This document shows, piece by piece, positions 29,193 to 38,293 of a DNA stretch of 64,000 nt (its first letter is position 1; every line of letters begins with the position of its first letter). Under the pieces are notes generated by a model that saw only the letters and a program-made list of their open reading frames with translations, had not been told where the DNA came from and did no database searches. The stretch covers positions 290,482-354,481 of the forward strand of contig NZ_HE611067.1 in assembly GCF_000285595.1 (NCBI RefSeq), written 5' to 3'. Position numbers and translations under genes: made by a program. The stretch comes from Kurthia senegalensis. Lineage in GTDB: Bacteria > Bacillota > Bacilli > Bacillales_A > Planococcaceae.

Positions 29193-29313
29193 AACCAAAA
29201 CCTCCTTTTTTACTATTATACGTGCAATTGTATTTTTTCGACAATTGAATATTTCTTACGGACGAAACGTGCCAAAATATGGTACGATGACATGACAAAG
29301 GGGGTTCTACTTT

Positions 29314-30477
29314 ATGAAGACATTTACATTATTAAACGAAATAATTTCTATTCCGAGCGATATAAAAGCCTATACGAAAATTCGTTTAGAGGCGCGCACA
29401 CGTAGTAAACAATTAGTGCAACAATTACGTGAAATTGAAAATTCCTCGTTGCATCTTGTAGCAGCCTTTCAAAAAGTGCAAACCGCACGCGTTACATTAA
29501 CAAACGCTGAAATAGCGCACTATTTTACGCGAGCAGCCTCTTTACATAATCGACCGAGTGAAGCAGATTTTTATAAAGACGCCGAAAAAATATTATCGCC
29601 TATCGAAATATTTGAACGACAAACACATGAGCTTTTTGAAGAAGCAAAACTTCGTGGTGATTTAGCAGCTATCAATGATGTCATTTTTACAGCAGAGCGT
29701 TTCGAACACTACTACCAACTCATCGAGCAAAAAACGATTGAGTTACATTGTTTGTACGTTCGTCTAGTCATCGATAGTACAGACCATTGGGAAATGACCC
29801 GTGTACCATTTCAATTTTATGGAGATTTAAAAGAAGAAGTACGAGCATTTGCAGCTGAAAATGACTTCGATAGTATTGCGAAACTCGTCTTTAAAAATCC
29901 GTATGATCCAGAAATTGTGGCATTAAGCTACGTTCTCTTACGAGGAGATTGTGACGTATTCGATCACTTCTTTGAAGCAATTGGTATTGAAACGTACGAA
30001 ACACTTTTCCAATCCGTCGACCATATTTGTGCGTGGCTCGGGCATCGGGATCCATTATTTTTCATTCAATTATTCGGACAACCACTCTTCCAAAAACTAT
30101 TAGAAGAAGACGGTTTTTCATCTGACCTCCATTTATTTGAAGCAGTCATGACCCAACTATCTCTTTTAACGAAGCAACATTTTTCAGTAGTCGAAGAACA
30201 GGAACAGACATTACTTCTATACAAACCGAGAGGCATTCGTGCCCTCGGTGTCACGAAAGAAATTTTATACGGTAAAGGAAAATGGTTTAAAAATCTAGCT
30301 ATTCCTTACTCAGAACTCATTACGTATGAAGCGAGCGGTGGCCAATTACGACTTAATAAACTCATCGTTTCTACACCGAGCTTCGACCGAGAAGATGAGA
30401 AACTTCTCGTGCAGCTGTTAACGATCATGAAAGAAGCTGAAGCTTCAAGACATCGCATACAGCAACCACTTTCATAA
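29314..30477 (+). CDS. uncharacterised helical protein with PH-like C-terminus
   Basis: A 387-aa soluble protein I do not recognise. The first 160 residues are charged and probably helical. Residues about 300-375 (LLLYKPRGIRALGVTKEILYG, then IPYSELITYEASGGQLRLN and a closing helix) look like a bacterial PH-type domain. AAAGGGGG precedes the ATG. It converges with the coiled-coil operon at 30527-32330 through a shared terminator; whether they work together is unknown. Confidence 0.6.
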   Translation: MKTFTLLNEIISIPSDIKAYTKIRLEARTRSKQLVQQLREIENSSLHLVAAFQKVQTARVTLTNAEIAHYFTRAASLHNRPSEADFYKDAEKILSPIEIFERQTHELFEEAKLRGDLAAINDVIFTAERFEHYYQLIEQKTIELHCLYVRLVIDSTDHWEMTRVPFQFYGDLKEEVRAFAAENDFDSIAKLVFKNPYDPEIVALSYVLLRGDCDVFDHFFEAIGIETYETLFQSVDHICAWLGHRDPLFFIQLFGQPLFQKLLEEDGFSSDLHLFEAVMTQLSLLTKQHFSVVEEQEQTLLLYKPRGIRALGVTKEILYGKGKWFKNLAIPYSELITYEASGGQLRLNKLIVSTPSFDREDEKLLVQLLTIMKEAEASRHRIQQPLS

Positions 30478-30479
30478 CG

Positions 30480-30517
30480 AAACACCCTCCAATTTTTATA
30501 CTATTGGAGGGTGTTTT
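30480..30517. terminator. bidirectional terminator
   Basis: AACACCCTCCAAT pairs with ATTGGAGGGTGTT around a 10-base loop, with A and T flanks, between two convergent genes. Confidence 0.85.
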
Positions 30518-30526
30518 ACGTCTTAT

Positions 30527-31882
30527 TCATTCAGAAAAAGTATATAAAAGAGAATATGTATTTTCTAGTTCAAAACGCTGATTTTCTAATTGATGAATTT
30601 TCGGAATAATGGATTTCATATGCTGTTGCTCTTCGACTATTTTTTCTTCCATGCGACGGATTTCATTTTGAAGATGTGCGATTTCTTTCGTCGCTAATTC
30701 ATAAAACAATTGTTGCATTTCATCATACGTAATTTCAGACACTAATAAAGCGTCTGCTAATTGTTCAAAAACCGCTTGGATTTCTTGCTCGATTGCCGCC
30801 ATTTTCCCGTGATGTTTCAAACGATTCGACGTCATCTCAGCATTTTCTGCCAAGCTGTACGTGCGTGGTTTCGTAAACGTTCGCGTATTCAACCTCACTA
30901 ACTCTTCTCGTAGTTGTGTAATTCGTTTCGTGTACGGTTCATACATCGGTACATTTGATGTGTGCATCAGTTGCGTCACTAATTGTTCCCATGCTTGTCG
31001 TTGCTTCGCACGTTCCAATATTATTTTCTTTTCATATGTATAGAACGTATTCCCCATCGTTTCGAGCTGTTGTTGCGCTTCTTTATATGTGTACATAAGC
31101 TGATTGACTGCTTGTGTTAATTTCGTATGTAATTGCGTAATTTGATACCAACGCTGTTCGATTTCTTGCGAGGTGTCTCGTCGCTCTGTAAACATGTACG
31201 GTAATACGAGTTGGACGATTAAATCCGGCAACATTTCTTGTTTCATTTGTTTATTTGAAAAGCGATACGCTAAAAATTGCTGTGCCGTTTGCTCATATCG
31301 AGTTTCTTCCGGTAAGACGCTGAAAAAACAAATAGGCCACTGCAAAGTTGGGGCATAGCGTGTGAGTGTTTGAATAAATGGTCGCATAAACGTATAGCCA
31401 GCACGTGCCATACCACGCTCATATAAAAATAAAAAACGGTGCCAACTACTTTCCTTTTCTATTGCTTCTACTGACAGTTCCGTCATCATTTGTATGCGCA
31501 CATCTCCTGCTAAATCAGCCCACTGCTCTTCTAAAAGATGCAGCATTTCCGCTTCAGCAAAATGTAGCAACTGTTCAATATTTTCAATACCACAACGTTC
31601 TAATAACAATTGGCATATCGCTATACGATGCTTTTCATCTGTCAGATTTTGCGGACGAATTTTTACAAAATCCAGCATACGTAAAAACAGTTGCAGTTTT
31701 AATTCGCTTAGTAATTGGTCTTTCGTTTCGCGCATAGAATGTTCAATGACTTCTGCTAAGTTGCCGTCCCAAACTGCGCCAATTAATTCCAAAGAAGAAC
31801 GATTCATAAAAATAGCATACAGTTCATGAAACGTCCTCTCTGGACAATCATTTATTCCTGCCAAAATAACATTCGCTTGCAT
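30527..31882 (-). CDS. coiled-coil protein of unknown function
   Basis: A 451-aa soluble, helical protein. From about residue 270 heptad-like Gln/Glu/Lys-rich stretches (ELATKEIAHLQNEIRRMEEK and others) suggest long coiled coils. The N-terminal 250 residues are helical without a known motif. The ATG at 31882 follows AAAGGAGG, and is favoured over an in-frame start at 31957 that would overlap the preceding small gene. It ends a leftward three-gene cluster with two small genes (31896-32120, 32133-32330). Confidence 0.65.
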   Translation of the reverse strand: MQANVILAGINDCPERTFHELYAIFMNRSSLELIGAVWDGNLAEVIEHSMRETKDQLLSELKLQLFLRMLDFVKIRPQNLTDEKHRIAICQLLLERCGIENIEQLLHFAEAEMLHLLEEQWADLAGDVRIQMMTELSVEAIEKESSWHRFLFLYERGMARAGYTFMRPFIQTLTRYAPTLQWPICFFSVLPEETRYEQTAQQFLAYRFSNKQMKQEMLPDLIVQLVLPYMFTERRDTSQEIEQRWYQITQLHTKLTQAVNQLMYTYKEAQQQLETMGNTFYTYEKKIILERAKQRQAWEQLVTQLMHTSNVPMYEPYTKRITQLREELVRLNTRTFTKPRTYSLAENAEMTSNRLKHHGKMAAIEQEIQAVFEQLADALLVSEITYDEMQQLFYELATKEIAHLQNEIRRMEEKIVEEQQHMKSIIPKIHQLENQRFELENTYSLLYTFSE

Positions 31883-31895
31883 TGGAATCCTCCTT

Positions 31896-32120
31896 TTATC
31901 TACTAGTTGAAAGTATATCATTCCAATAAAAAAAGAGTGCCATTTGACACTCATCATTTATTAAAAGATGGAACATAACGATGTTTTTTAAAGCACTTAG
32001 CGGTCGAGAGGATTCCTTTTTTTGCATACGTGAGTAAAAACTTTTAAGCTGTTCAAACTCTAGATGATTCATTTCAATCGTAATCTGTTCATTTTTATGA
32101 TTCCATGATTGTAGCTTCAA
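31896..32120 (-). CDS. small protein of unknown function, 74 aa
   Basis: Starts at a TTG with AAGGAG seven or eight bases ahead and stops next to the ribosome binding site of the coiled-coil gene, so it is part of that operon. Its first 50 residues share a layout with the next small gene upstream (Lys-x-Gln, then Met-x-Ile-Glu, Glu, Leu, Phe at like spacing), suggesting distant paralogues: two short strands and a helix. Confidence 0.55.
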   Translation of the reverse strand: MKLQSWNHKNEQITIEMNHLEFEQLKSFYSRMQKKESSRPLSALKNIVMFHLLINDECQMALFFYWNDILSTSR

Positions 32121-32132
32121 AAAATCATCTCC

Positions 32133-32330
32133 TTAATTCGTTTTACAACGTTGTTGCTTGTATTCGTATGCTTGTTGTCGTTGAATTTGAATGTCAATCG
32201 ATAGTAGTTTATCTGCAACAGTTTCCTTTACATTCGAACGTCTCAAAAAATCACATAAAGCGGTCCATTCACTTTGTGAAAATTCAATATGCATGTTTTT
32301 ATTTACAGTCGTTATTTTTTGAATTTTCAT
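32133..32330 (-). CDS. small protein of unknown function, 65 aa
   Basis: An ATG at 32330 follows CGGAGGAAG at 9 bases. It is the first gene of the small-small-coiled-coil operon, 12 bases upstream of the TTG of its probable paralogue. The pattern KIQKITTVNKNMHIEFSQSE followed by a helix ending in a Gln/Lys/Arg-rich tail is all I can say. No known family. Confidence 0.55.
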   Translation of the reverse strand: MKIQKITTVNKNMHIEFSQSEWTALCDFLRRSNVKETVADKLLSIDIQIQRQQAYEYKQQRCKTN

Positions 32331-32493
32331 TAGTTTTCTTCCTCCGTTCCCTTTATACATCCGTGTTATTATCTTTTTTACTATCTACATCATTAATTGA
32401 CAAATTTTTATTATTTAAAACCTAAAAGCATTCGTTTTTGAAAAAAGGGAGAAAAGTATATAATATGAGTAGAACAGAGAAGGAGTGAGTCAA

Positions 32494-33219
32494 TTGGCAC
32501 AATCAATTCAAGGAAAAGTAGCTTTTGTAACAGGTGCTGGACGTGGCATTGGTCGCGCAGTAGCTGAAGCGTTAGCAAAAGAAGGCGTATCAGTAGGTCT
32601 ATTAGCTCGCACAACAGCACAAATTGAAGAAGTAGCGAATGCAATCAATGCAAATGGTGGGAAAGCAGCTTTCGCTGCAGCCGACGTTACGAATCAAGAA
32701 GAAGTGGAATCAGCGATTGAATCTTTAACGAAACAACTTGGCACAGCAGATATTTTAATTAATAATGCTGGTATGGGTGGCTTCGGTAAATTAGTCGAAC
32801 AAGATTCTGAAACATGGCTTAAAATTGTCGACACAGGTATTAAAGGAACTTACTTCGTCACACACGCCGTCCTTCCTCAATTAATCGAGAAAAATGAAGG
32901 CGACATCATTAACATTTCTTCAACGAATGGCTTAAATGGTGCTGCTACTTCAACTGCTTACTCAGCAGCAAAATTCGGAATCATCGGTTTAACAGAATCT
33001 CTTGCACAAGAAGTACGTCGCAACAATATTCGTGTAACGGCACTTGCACCAAGTACAGTCGTGACAGAATTAGCACGTAACTCGGGCCTCATCGATGCTT
33101 CAAAAGAAGATCGCATGATGCATCCAGAAGATTTAGCAGAAGTCATCGTACATCAATTAACATTACCAAATCGTATTTACGTGAAACAAGCGACGATTCT
33201 CGGTACAAATCCGTACTAA
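32494..33219 (+). CDS. short-chain dehydrogenase, FabG-like
   Basis: A 241-aa classical SDR: TGAGRGIGR nucleotide-binding motif near residue 14, NNAG at about 88, catalytic Ser in INISSTNG, and YSAAK with catalytic Tyr and Lys at about 153-157. NADP(H) is likely because of the Arg after the TGxxxGIG motif. It resembles 3-oxoacyl-ACP reductases (B. subtilis YmfI/YkvO/FabG group), but no fatty-acid synthesis genes are adjacent. TTG at 32494 is the start, 8 bases from AAGGAG; a GTG at 32485 is too near. Confidence 0.88.
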   Translation: MAQSIQGKVAFVTGAGRGIGRAVAEALAKEGVSVGLLARTTAQIEEVANAINANGGKAAFAAADVTNQEEVESAIESLTKQLGTADILINNAGMGGFGKLVEQDSETWLKIVDTGIKGTYFVTHAVLPQLIEKNEGDIINISSTNGLNGAATSTAYSAAKFGIIGLTESLAQEVRRNNIRVTALAPSTVVTELARNSGLIDASKEDRMMHPEDLAEVIVHQLTLPNRIYVKQATILGTNPY

Positions 33220-33262
33220 TTCAGTACGAGACCCTTACGTAAACATTCCTAAATAACGATAA

Positions 33263-33300
33263 AAAAAGCGTACAGCTAAATAATGCTGTACGCTTTTATT
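33263..33300. terminator. bidirectional terminator
   Basis: AAAAGCGTACAGC and GCTGTACGCTTTT with an 8-base loop, between the convergent SDR and small membrane genes. Confidence 0.85.
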
Positions 33301-33306
33301 TTTCCA

Positions 33307-33576
33307 CTAATAAAATAGCATCCATAAAAGGATTCCTGCGCTTAGGAAAATGGAGCCAAATAAAAATGAAAATACTTTAAATACGTATATATAAATGGAT
33401 TGTGGAGAAATTTTTTCTGCGATTACTAATAACATATCGAAAATAAATTCGATTGTCGTGAATCCATTAAACGTAAAATCATCCTCTTCATCGTATCGCT
33501 TAAACGCAATGTAATAAGCATTTCCTGCGATATACAGTACGATAAGTGTCGACAGACATAGAAAAAATAAATTCAA
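33307..33576 (-). CDS. small membrane protein, 89 aa
   Basis: Three hydrophobic segments with an acidic loop (KRYDEEDDF). TTG at 33576 is preferred because AGAGGT lies 7 bases ahead; an in-frame start at 33597 would add seven residues and lacks a ribosome binding site. Family not recognised. Confidence 0.55.
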   Translation of the reverse strand: MNLFFLCLSTLIVLYIAGNAYYIAFKRYDEEDDFTFNGFTTIEFIFDMLLVIAEKISPQSIYIYVFKVFSFLFGSIFLSAGILLWMLFY

Positions 33577-33702
33577 ACTACATACCTCTATCGTCAAAAT
33601 ACTTTATTATATTTTACCATTTATTTCAATTTATTAACAGACTACTTTTGACTCGAAATCCATTGTAATATAAGCATTATACAAAGAAATGGAGGTTATT
33701 TT

Positions 33703-34245
33703 ATGCCACTCGGTTTAAAACATAATGAGGTCACACTCGTCCCTTTCGATCCTACGTGGAAACAATTATTTGACGAAGCGAAGCAAGCTATTTTACAAGC
33801 TATCGGTAACGAACATATGCCGATTGAACATATCGGTAGTACGTCAATTGAAGGTATTTCTGCAAAGCCCGTAATTGATATTTTACTCGGTGTTCCGGAT
33901 ATACGCACACTCGATGCAACATTTTTCAAACGATTACAACGAGCAGGATTTTACGAACTAAAAGTGAAGCGTCCTCATGAAATCGTCTGTGCAAAATTTA
34001 CAGACGACACGTTTGAGGCGAAGACGCATTTTATTCATATCGTTGATTTTGAAAAACAAAAATGGAACGAACTTCTCTTTTTTAGAAATTATTTAAACGC
34101 ACATTCTACAACTAAAAAAGAATATGAAGCGCTCAAAAAATCATTTTTCACAACGGACTTACACGGCATTCATGCATACACAAATTATAAAGAACAGTTT
34201 GTGCAAATGATTGTTGAAAAAATGGATACTGCAGAAGATGATTAA
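33703..34245 (+). CDS. GrpB-family (UPF0157) nucleotidyltransferase-fold protein
   Basis: A 180-aa protein with the family signature IEHIGSTSIEGISAKPVIDILLG (about residues 38-60), in which Gly-Ser and the Asp of the nucleotidyltransferase fold are kept, and KRPHEIVCAKF plus THFIHIVDFEK later. Family members are of uncertain function, often annotated as GrpB or next to dephospho-CoA kinase. AAATGGAGG precedes the ATG. Confidence 0.88.
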   Translation: MPLGLKHNEVTLVPFDPTWKQLFDEAKQAILQAIGNEHMPIEHIGSTSIEGISAKPVIDILLGVPDIRTLDATFFKRLQRAGFYELKVKRPHEIVCAKFTDDTFEAKTHFIHIVDFEKQKWNELLFFRNYLNAHSTTKKEYEALKKSFFTTDLHGIHAYTNYKEQFVQMIVEKMDTAEDD

Positions 34246-34530
34246 TTCGTAAACTACGGCTATCTTAATTAACAAGGAGCCTTCGTTTACTGTATGAAAC
34301 TATTCTATTTTTAATCGCTACTATCATGAAAATCATCTTTTATTGAAGAAGTGATATTCATTTTAACAAATTCGAACTTTATGCTATGCAAAAGCGTTCT
34401 AAACTTAGGACAATTCCTTTTATATCCAAAAACTAGTCATTTTCATTCAAACTTTTTACAGTTCCATCTATCCTCTCTACCGTTTTTCATTAATTTATAG
34501 TATACTTTCTCTACAATAAGGAGGTTTTTA
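34246..34530. other. intergenic, no gene seen
   Basis: AT-rich gap of about 285 bases between the GrpB-family gene and a 57-aa membrane gene. A TATACT near 34500 may be the -10 of the small gene. Confidence 0.4.
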
Positions 34531-34533
34531 ACA

Positions 34534-34707
34534 ATGAATTTCACTGCGTTATTTCTCACCCTATCGTTTGTCGCCTTATTTGTCGGACTTGCCTTCAAAA
34601 ATTCCTTCACATACGCTATGGCAATCGCTTATTTTGTTGGGGCTATTTTTTCATTTTGCGCACTTATTTCCGTTTTACGTAAAGGAAATGACACATCGCA
34701 TAAATAG
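34534..34707 (+). CDS. small membrane protein, 57 aa
   Basis: ATG at 34534 with the strong ribosome binding site AAGGAGG. Two hydrophobic helices (residues 5-20 and 27-47) and a short basic tail ending SHK. No family recognised. It is shorter than usual calling limits, but the start site and composition support it. Confidence 0.6.
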   Translation: MNFTALFLTLSFVALFVGLAFKNSFTYAMAIAYFVGAIFSFCALISVLRKGNDTSHK

Positions 34708-34926
34708 GTTCCATTGTTTCTTCTGAATATATAATACGTATCTTTTACGATATTTTTTCAAAACACTTCTATACATATGTACATACCGTACTGAACAAAT
34801 TCGTCTATTCGTACATAAGATCCGACCATATTCCTCCATACTTCTTTCTAATACAAACAAACCTCCCTATTATAAATTTATGTATTCCTCACAAATTATA
34901 TATTCATCTATCATTATAAAAATCTT

Positions 34927-34966
34927 ATTTTATACAAATATAAAATAATAAAACTATAAAAATATC
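34927..34966 (+). repeat. AT-rich ATTTTATACA element 1
   Basis: Core ATTTTATACA at 34927-34936, plus-strand orientation, followed by TA-rich sequence that leads into the long hairpin at 34944-34993. Leftmost member of the family around the replication module. Confidence 0.6.
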
Positions 34967-34993
34967 ATTTTATATTTTTGTAGTTTTATTATT
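34944..34993. repeat. 22-bp AT-only inverted repeat
   Basis: Arms 34944-34965 and 34972-34993 are complementary over 22 bases with a single G-T pair and a 6-base loop. It lies 75 bases before the GTPase operon. It could be a terminator or a protein-binding palindrome. Confidence 0.6.
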
Positions 34994-35068
34994 TTTCATT
35001 CAAATGAAACAAAATGAAGTGGCTATACGTAGAATACGTACACATACTAAATGAAAATGGTGATGACT

Positions 35069-36844
35069 ATGGATTTATCAAAACTCGCATTAATTCAACA
35101 AAATACAAGTTCTCGTTTAAGTGTTCCATTTGATCACGTCGGTCAAATCCCGTTAACATCAGATTCACATACGGCACAAGTTGCAGTTGCAAATATTCAG
35201 CAACAATTAACGACTGCTCAAAATAATTGGTTACAACAAATCGGCAAGAAAATGCCGGTCGTTCTTTTATATGATGACATCTCTGTCATACCAGAAAATT
35301 TGCCGAAACACTTTTTAATTGCACCGAGATCAAATAGTGTTCAATTACAATCTGTTTTATTTGATGCGTACATGATTGTCGTTCGCACGTATTTTCAAAG
35401 TCGCATCACGCTATCAATTCAAAATAAGCTAGACCCTTATACGTGGAAACTTTCTAAAATGTGGCGTACGACAAAAGCAGATGAATTAGCCGTTGCTTAT
35501 AAACAACAATTTTTACGTCAAGAATTACCGACGATTTTCCACAATGTGGCGGAGAAATTATTACTGCCTCTCTCACCTCAAATTGCCTTTTATGCACTTG
35601 AGCAGCGAGTCCATCATTCTAGTGAAGACCGCCTCATTCAAAAACAATTAAAAAAAGTATCGATTCCAAATAAATTACAAAAAAAATTGCATAAGTCGAC
35701 GATTCAAATTGCCGAAACGTTTGAAAAAGACGTCTTGACGACATTCCAACAAAATCAAGAAATTCAACAACTCATCGATGCATATATGGCACCGGTCAAA
35801 ATGGCACTACAACCACCGAATAAAACACATTATTTAAACGTCGCACTCATTGGTCAAACTGGCGTAGGGAAATCATCTTTAATTAATTACTTATTTGATT
35901 CGCCTAAGCGAGCAACAGGGGCTGGTAAACCAGTAACAGAGCAAGGTTTTTTCAAAGAGAATCTACTATTAAATAACGTACCGGTTTCTTTAATTGATTC
36001 ATGGGGAATCGAACAAGGGAAAGCCGAAATATGGCAACGACAATTCGAGCAATTTTTAAAGCAGCATAATTATGAAACAGACGTTGCCGATTGGGTGCAT
36101 ATTGCCGTCTATTGTATTTCTGCTGCGACGAGCAGAATTCAAGATTTTGATTTAAGTATTATTAAAATGTTGCAACGACAAAAAATCAATGTGATGGTTG
36201 CTCTTACGAAAACATCACTCGTCCCTACTGAAACGATTCAAGCATTGCAACAAACGCTACAACTTGAATTCGGCAAAAATGTACCGATTATTCCAGTTAA
36301 TAGCGTGTCACAAACTTTACTATCTGGTGAAAAAATCGAACAAATCGGCAAAGAAGCACTCATTCATGAAATGCAATTAAATTATTTAACGATGCTTGAA
36401 AATCGTTTACCTGAACGCATTCAATTCGTGCTACAACAACATATTCAAACAGTAGACCGACGCGCTATTTCTGAATGCTCGTCAGCAAGTGAAGCAACAA
36501 AATTATCCAAACAAAAAGGGAAACAATTTTTTGAAGACGTCATTCCGTCTACGATCGAAAAAGAAGTATCACTTGCGATGAATGCATACGACCAAGCGTT
36601 GCAACTATCCAACAAAAGACGAAGTAAACAAACGATTCGACCGATCAAAGTATCCACTTTCGAAGAATGGGTTTCATCTGTCGAACAATTCATTAAAACG
36701 ACGTTCTTAAAACAAACACCGTTAGACATCGGTGCCACGTACGATAAAAAAATGTCGAACCAATTAAAACAACTTGAATCAACTATTCAAGCAGCAACGA
36801 TTCAACGAATTCAACAATTAAGTAAGGAGACTCATTATGAATAA
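35069..36844 (+). CDS. large GTPase (dynamin/Era-like), first of a pair
   Basis: A 591-aa protein with the GTPase domain in the middle (about 255-440): P-loop GQTGVGKSS, G3 DSWG, G4-like TKTS (the usual [NT]KxD Asp is Ser). Long helical regions on both sides include Gln-rich coiled-coil-like stretches. The layout recalls bacterial dynamin-like or IRG-type GTPases, although no membrane segment is seen. ATG at 35069 has GGTGA ahead; other in-frame ATGs lie at 35051-35063. Its end overlaps the next GTPase gene by 8 bases, so the two are coupled. Confidence 0.7.
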   Translation: MDLSKLALIQQNTSSRLSVPFDHVGQIPLTSDSHTAQVAVANIQQQLTTAQNNWLQQIGKKMPVVLLYDDISVIPENLPKHFLIAPRSNSVQLQSVLFDAYMIVVRTYFQSRITLSIQNKLDPYTWKLSKMWRTTKADELAVAYKQQFLRQELPTIFHNVAEKLLLPLSPQIAFYALEQRVHHSSEDRLIQKQLKKVSIPNKLQKKLHKSTIQIAETFEKDVLTTFQQNQEIQQLIDAYMAPVKMALQPPNKTHYLNVALIGQTGVGKSSLINYLFDSPKRATGAGKPVTEQGFFKENLLLNNVPVSLIDSWGIEQGKAEIWQRQFEQFLKQHNYETDVADWVHIAVYCISAATSRIQDFDLSIIKMLQRQKINVMVALTKTSLVPTETIQALQQTLQLEFGKNVPIIPVNSVSQTLLSGEKIEQIGKEALIHEMQLNYLTMLENRLPERIQFVLQQHIQTVDRRAISECSSASEATKLSKQKGKQFFEDVIPSTIEKEVSLAMNAYDQALQLSNKRRSKQTIRPIKVSTFEEWVSSVEQFIKTTFLKQTPLDIGATYDKKMSNQLKQLESTIQAATIQRIQQLSKETHYE

Positions 36845-37493
36845 ACAGCAACTAATGGAACAACAAATAGAAAAAGCGATGCATTCCTTTTTAAAAGAAG
36901 ATGGACATGCGAATATTTTAGTCGTTGGCGCAACAGGGGCTGGTAAATCTGCACTCGTAAACAAAGTTTTCAATGTCGACTTTTCGGAAGTAGGTGTCGG
37001 AAAACCCGTCACGCAACAAACGACACGTTATACGGTCGATGGCATGCCGATCTCATTATTCGATACGAAAGGGTATGAGATTGCGAGTGAAGAACATGAA
37101 CGTTTCTTACGTGAAATGCATCACTATATGACCGATCGTCACCAAAAAATAGAAGATCAAATTCATATGATTTGGTATTGTATTTCTGCACCTAATAGTC
37201 GCGTAACGGACATGGATTTGGCGATGATTAATGAATTCAAAAAAACAGGTAAACCGATTACCGTCATCTTTACGAAAGCAGATGCATCCACATTAGATGA
37301 TTTGCAACAAATGGAACAAATTTTAGACGCAATCGACATTCCTCATTTTTACGTATCGACAATTATGGACGCGCAGCAAAACTTTCAAATGAATGCGTTA
37401 ATTGATTGGACGTTTGAACAAATCGAACCTTCTGTAAAATACGCCTTTTTACGTGCACAGCATTTCAATATCGACTTAATAAAAAAGAAGTGA
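36837..37493 (+). CDS. small Era-like GTPase, second of a pair
   Basis: A 218-aa GTPase of the YeeP/YfjP-like (Era superfamily) type: P-loop GATGAGKSA near residue 29, G3 DTKG at about 75, G4 TKAD at about 148. The shared WYCISAP.SRV.D segment and VGKPVTQ switch region closely resemble the large GTPase upstream, so the two are paralogous in the G domain. It overlaps its neighbours on both sides by 8 and 4 bases. Such GTPases are usually fused to a DUF697 domain; here that domain is encoded by the next gene. Confidence 0.85.
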   Translation: MNKQQLMEQQIEKAMHSFLKEDGHANILVVGATGAGKSALVNKVFNVDFSEVGVGKPVTQQTTRYTVDGMPISLFDTKGYEIASEEHERFLREMHHYMTDRHQKIEDQIHMIWYCISAPNSRVTDMDLAMINEFKKTGKPITVIFTKADASTLDDLQQMEQILDAIDIPHFYVSTIMDAQQNFQMNALIDWTFEQIEPSVKYAFLRAQHFNIDLIKKK

Positions 37494-37939
37494 ATAAAGC
37501 CATTCGCCAACATGCGTCAGCTTCTTTCGCAGTCGGCTTTACACCGATTCCATTTGCAGACGGTCCGATTTTATTAGCAAACCAAGGAACAATGATTCGC
37601 CGTATTATGAAACAATATGATTTAGAAAATGATTTTGAATCCATTCAAATGATGGTCGGTGCATTAGGAGCTGGAACACTCATTAGTAATTTAGGGCGTT
37701 ATCTCGTCGGACAACTAGCTAAGTTTATACCGGGAGCCGGTTCAGTCATTAACGGTAGTGTCGCAACCGCCATTACCGTTTCACTCGGCTTTACCGTATC
37801 TGAAATATCTTATCGGATTGCCAAACAAAAATTACAAGGCAAAGATGTGTCGACTTTCATTAAAGACTTAACGAGCCAAGATGAAGTAAAAGAACTATTC
37901 AATGACTTTTTGAAAAAAGAAATGAAATCAAAAAAATAA
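37490..37939 (+). CDS. DUF697 (YcjF-type) membrane-associated protein
   Basis: A 149-aa protein matching the DUF697 domain: HASASFAVGFTPIPFADGPILLANQ, hydrophobic helices with Gly-rich stretches (FIPGAGSVINGSVATAITVSLGF) and a basic C-terminus. It starts with GTGA overlapping the stop of the small GTPase. DUF697 is normally a C-terminal domain of Era-like GTPases, so this operon looks like the split form with two GTPase subunits and one membrane partner. Confidence 0.85.
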   Translation: MNKAIRQHASASFAVGFTPIPFADGPILLANQGTMIRRIMKQYDLENDFESIQMMVGALGAGTLISNLGRYLVGQLAKFIPGAGSVINGSVATAITVSLGFTVSEISYRIAKQKLQGKDVSTFIKDLTSQDEVKELFNDFLKKEMKSKK

Positions 37940-37986
37940 CACAGTAAAACCTAATCGTATAAAAAAGAAGAAGATCAGCCATTAAT

Positions 37987-38024
37987 AAAGAAGGGGATGT
38001 CGAATTGGACATCCCCTTCTTTAT
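37987..38024 (+). terminator. terminator of the GTPase operon
   Basis: AAAGAAGGGGATGTC/GACATCCCCTTCTTT stem with a T-rich tail. Confidence 0.85.
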
Positions 38025-38044
38025 TGTTATGCACAAATTAGGAA

Positions 38045-38200
38045 AGCCCCTTCCCATATGGCATATATTCTTAATTTTGTTGCCGCACAGATGAGGCCCA
38101 TTTCATTTTTCACTTTCGATGAGATGGTAAATATGAAAAGCACTCATATTGTCTTCATTTTGGATGCGACTTCTATAGGAACAGCACGAGCGAAATATCC
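38045..38200 (-). pseudogene. transposase C-terminal remnant (IS1182/IS5-like)
   Basis: On the minus strand near 38130-38060 the frame reads SKVKNEMGLICAATKLRIYA, which resembles the last helix of IS1182- or IS5-type transposases. The reading frame upstream is broken by stops and no inverted repeats were seen. A decayed fragment at best. Confidence 0.35.
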
Positions 38201-38293
38201 ATTTTTTTGCACCTCGCAAAAAATCACATGAAGTCGTGCACGAGAAAAGCATCAGTCGAAACGGAGAACAACGGTTACCTAGCCTCTTTTTAT

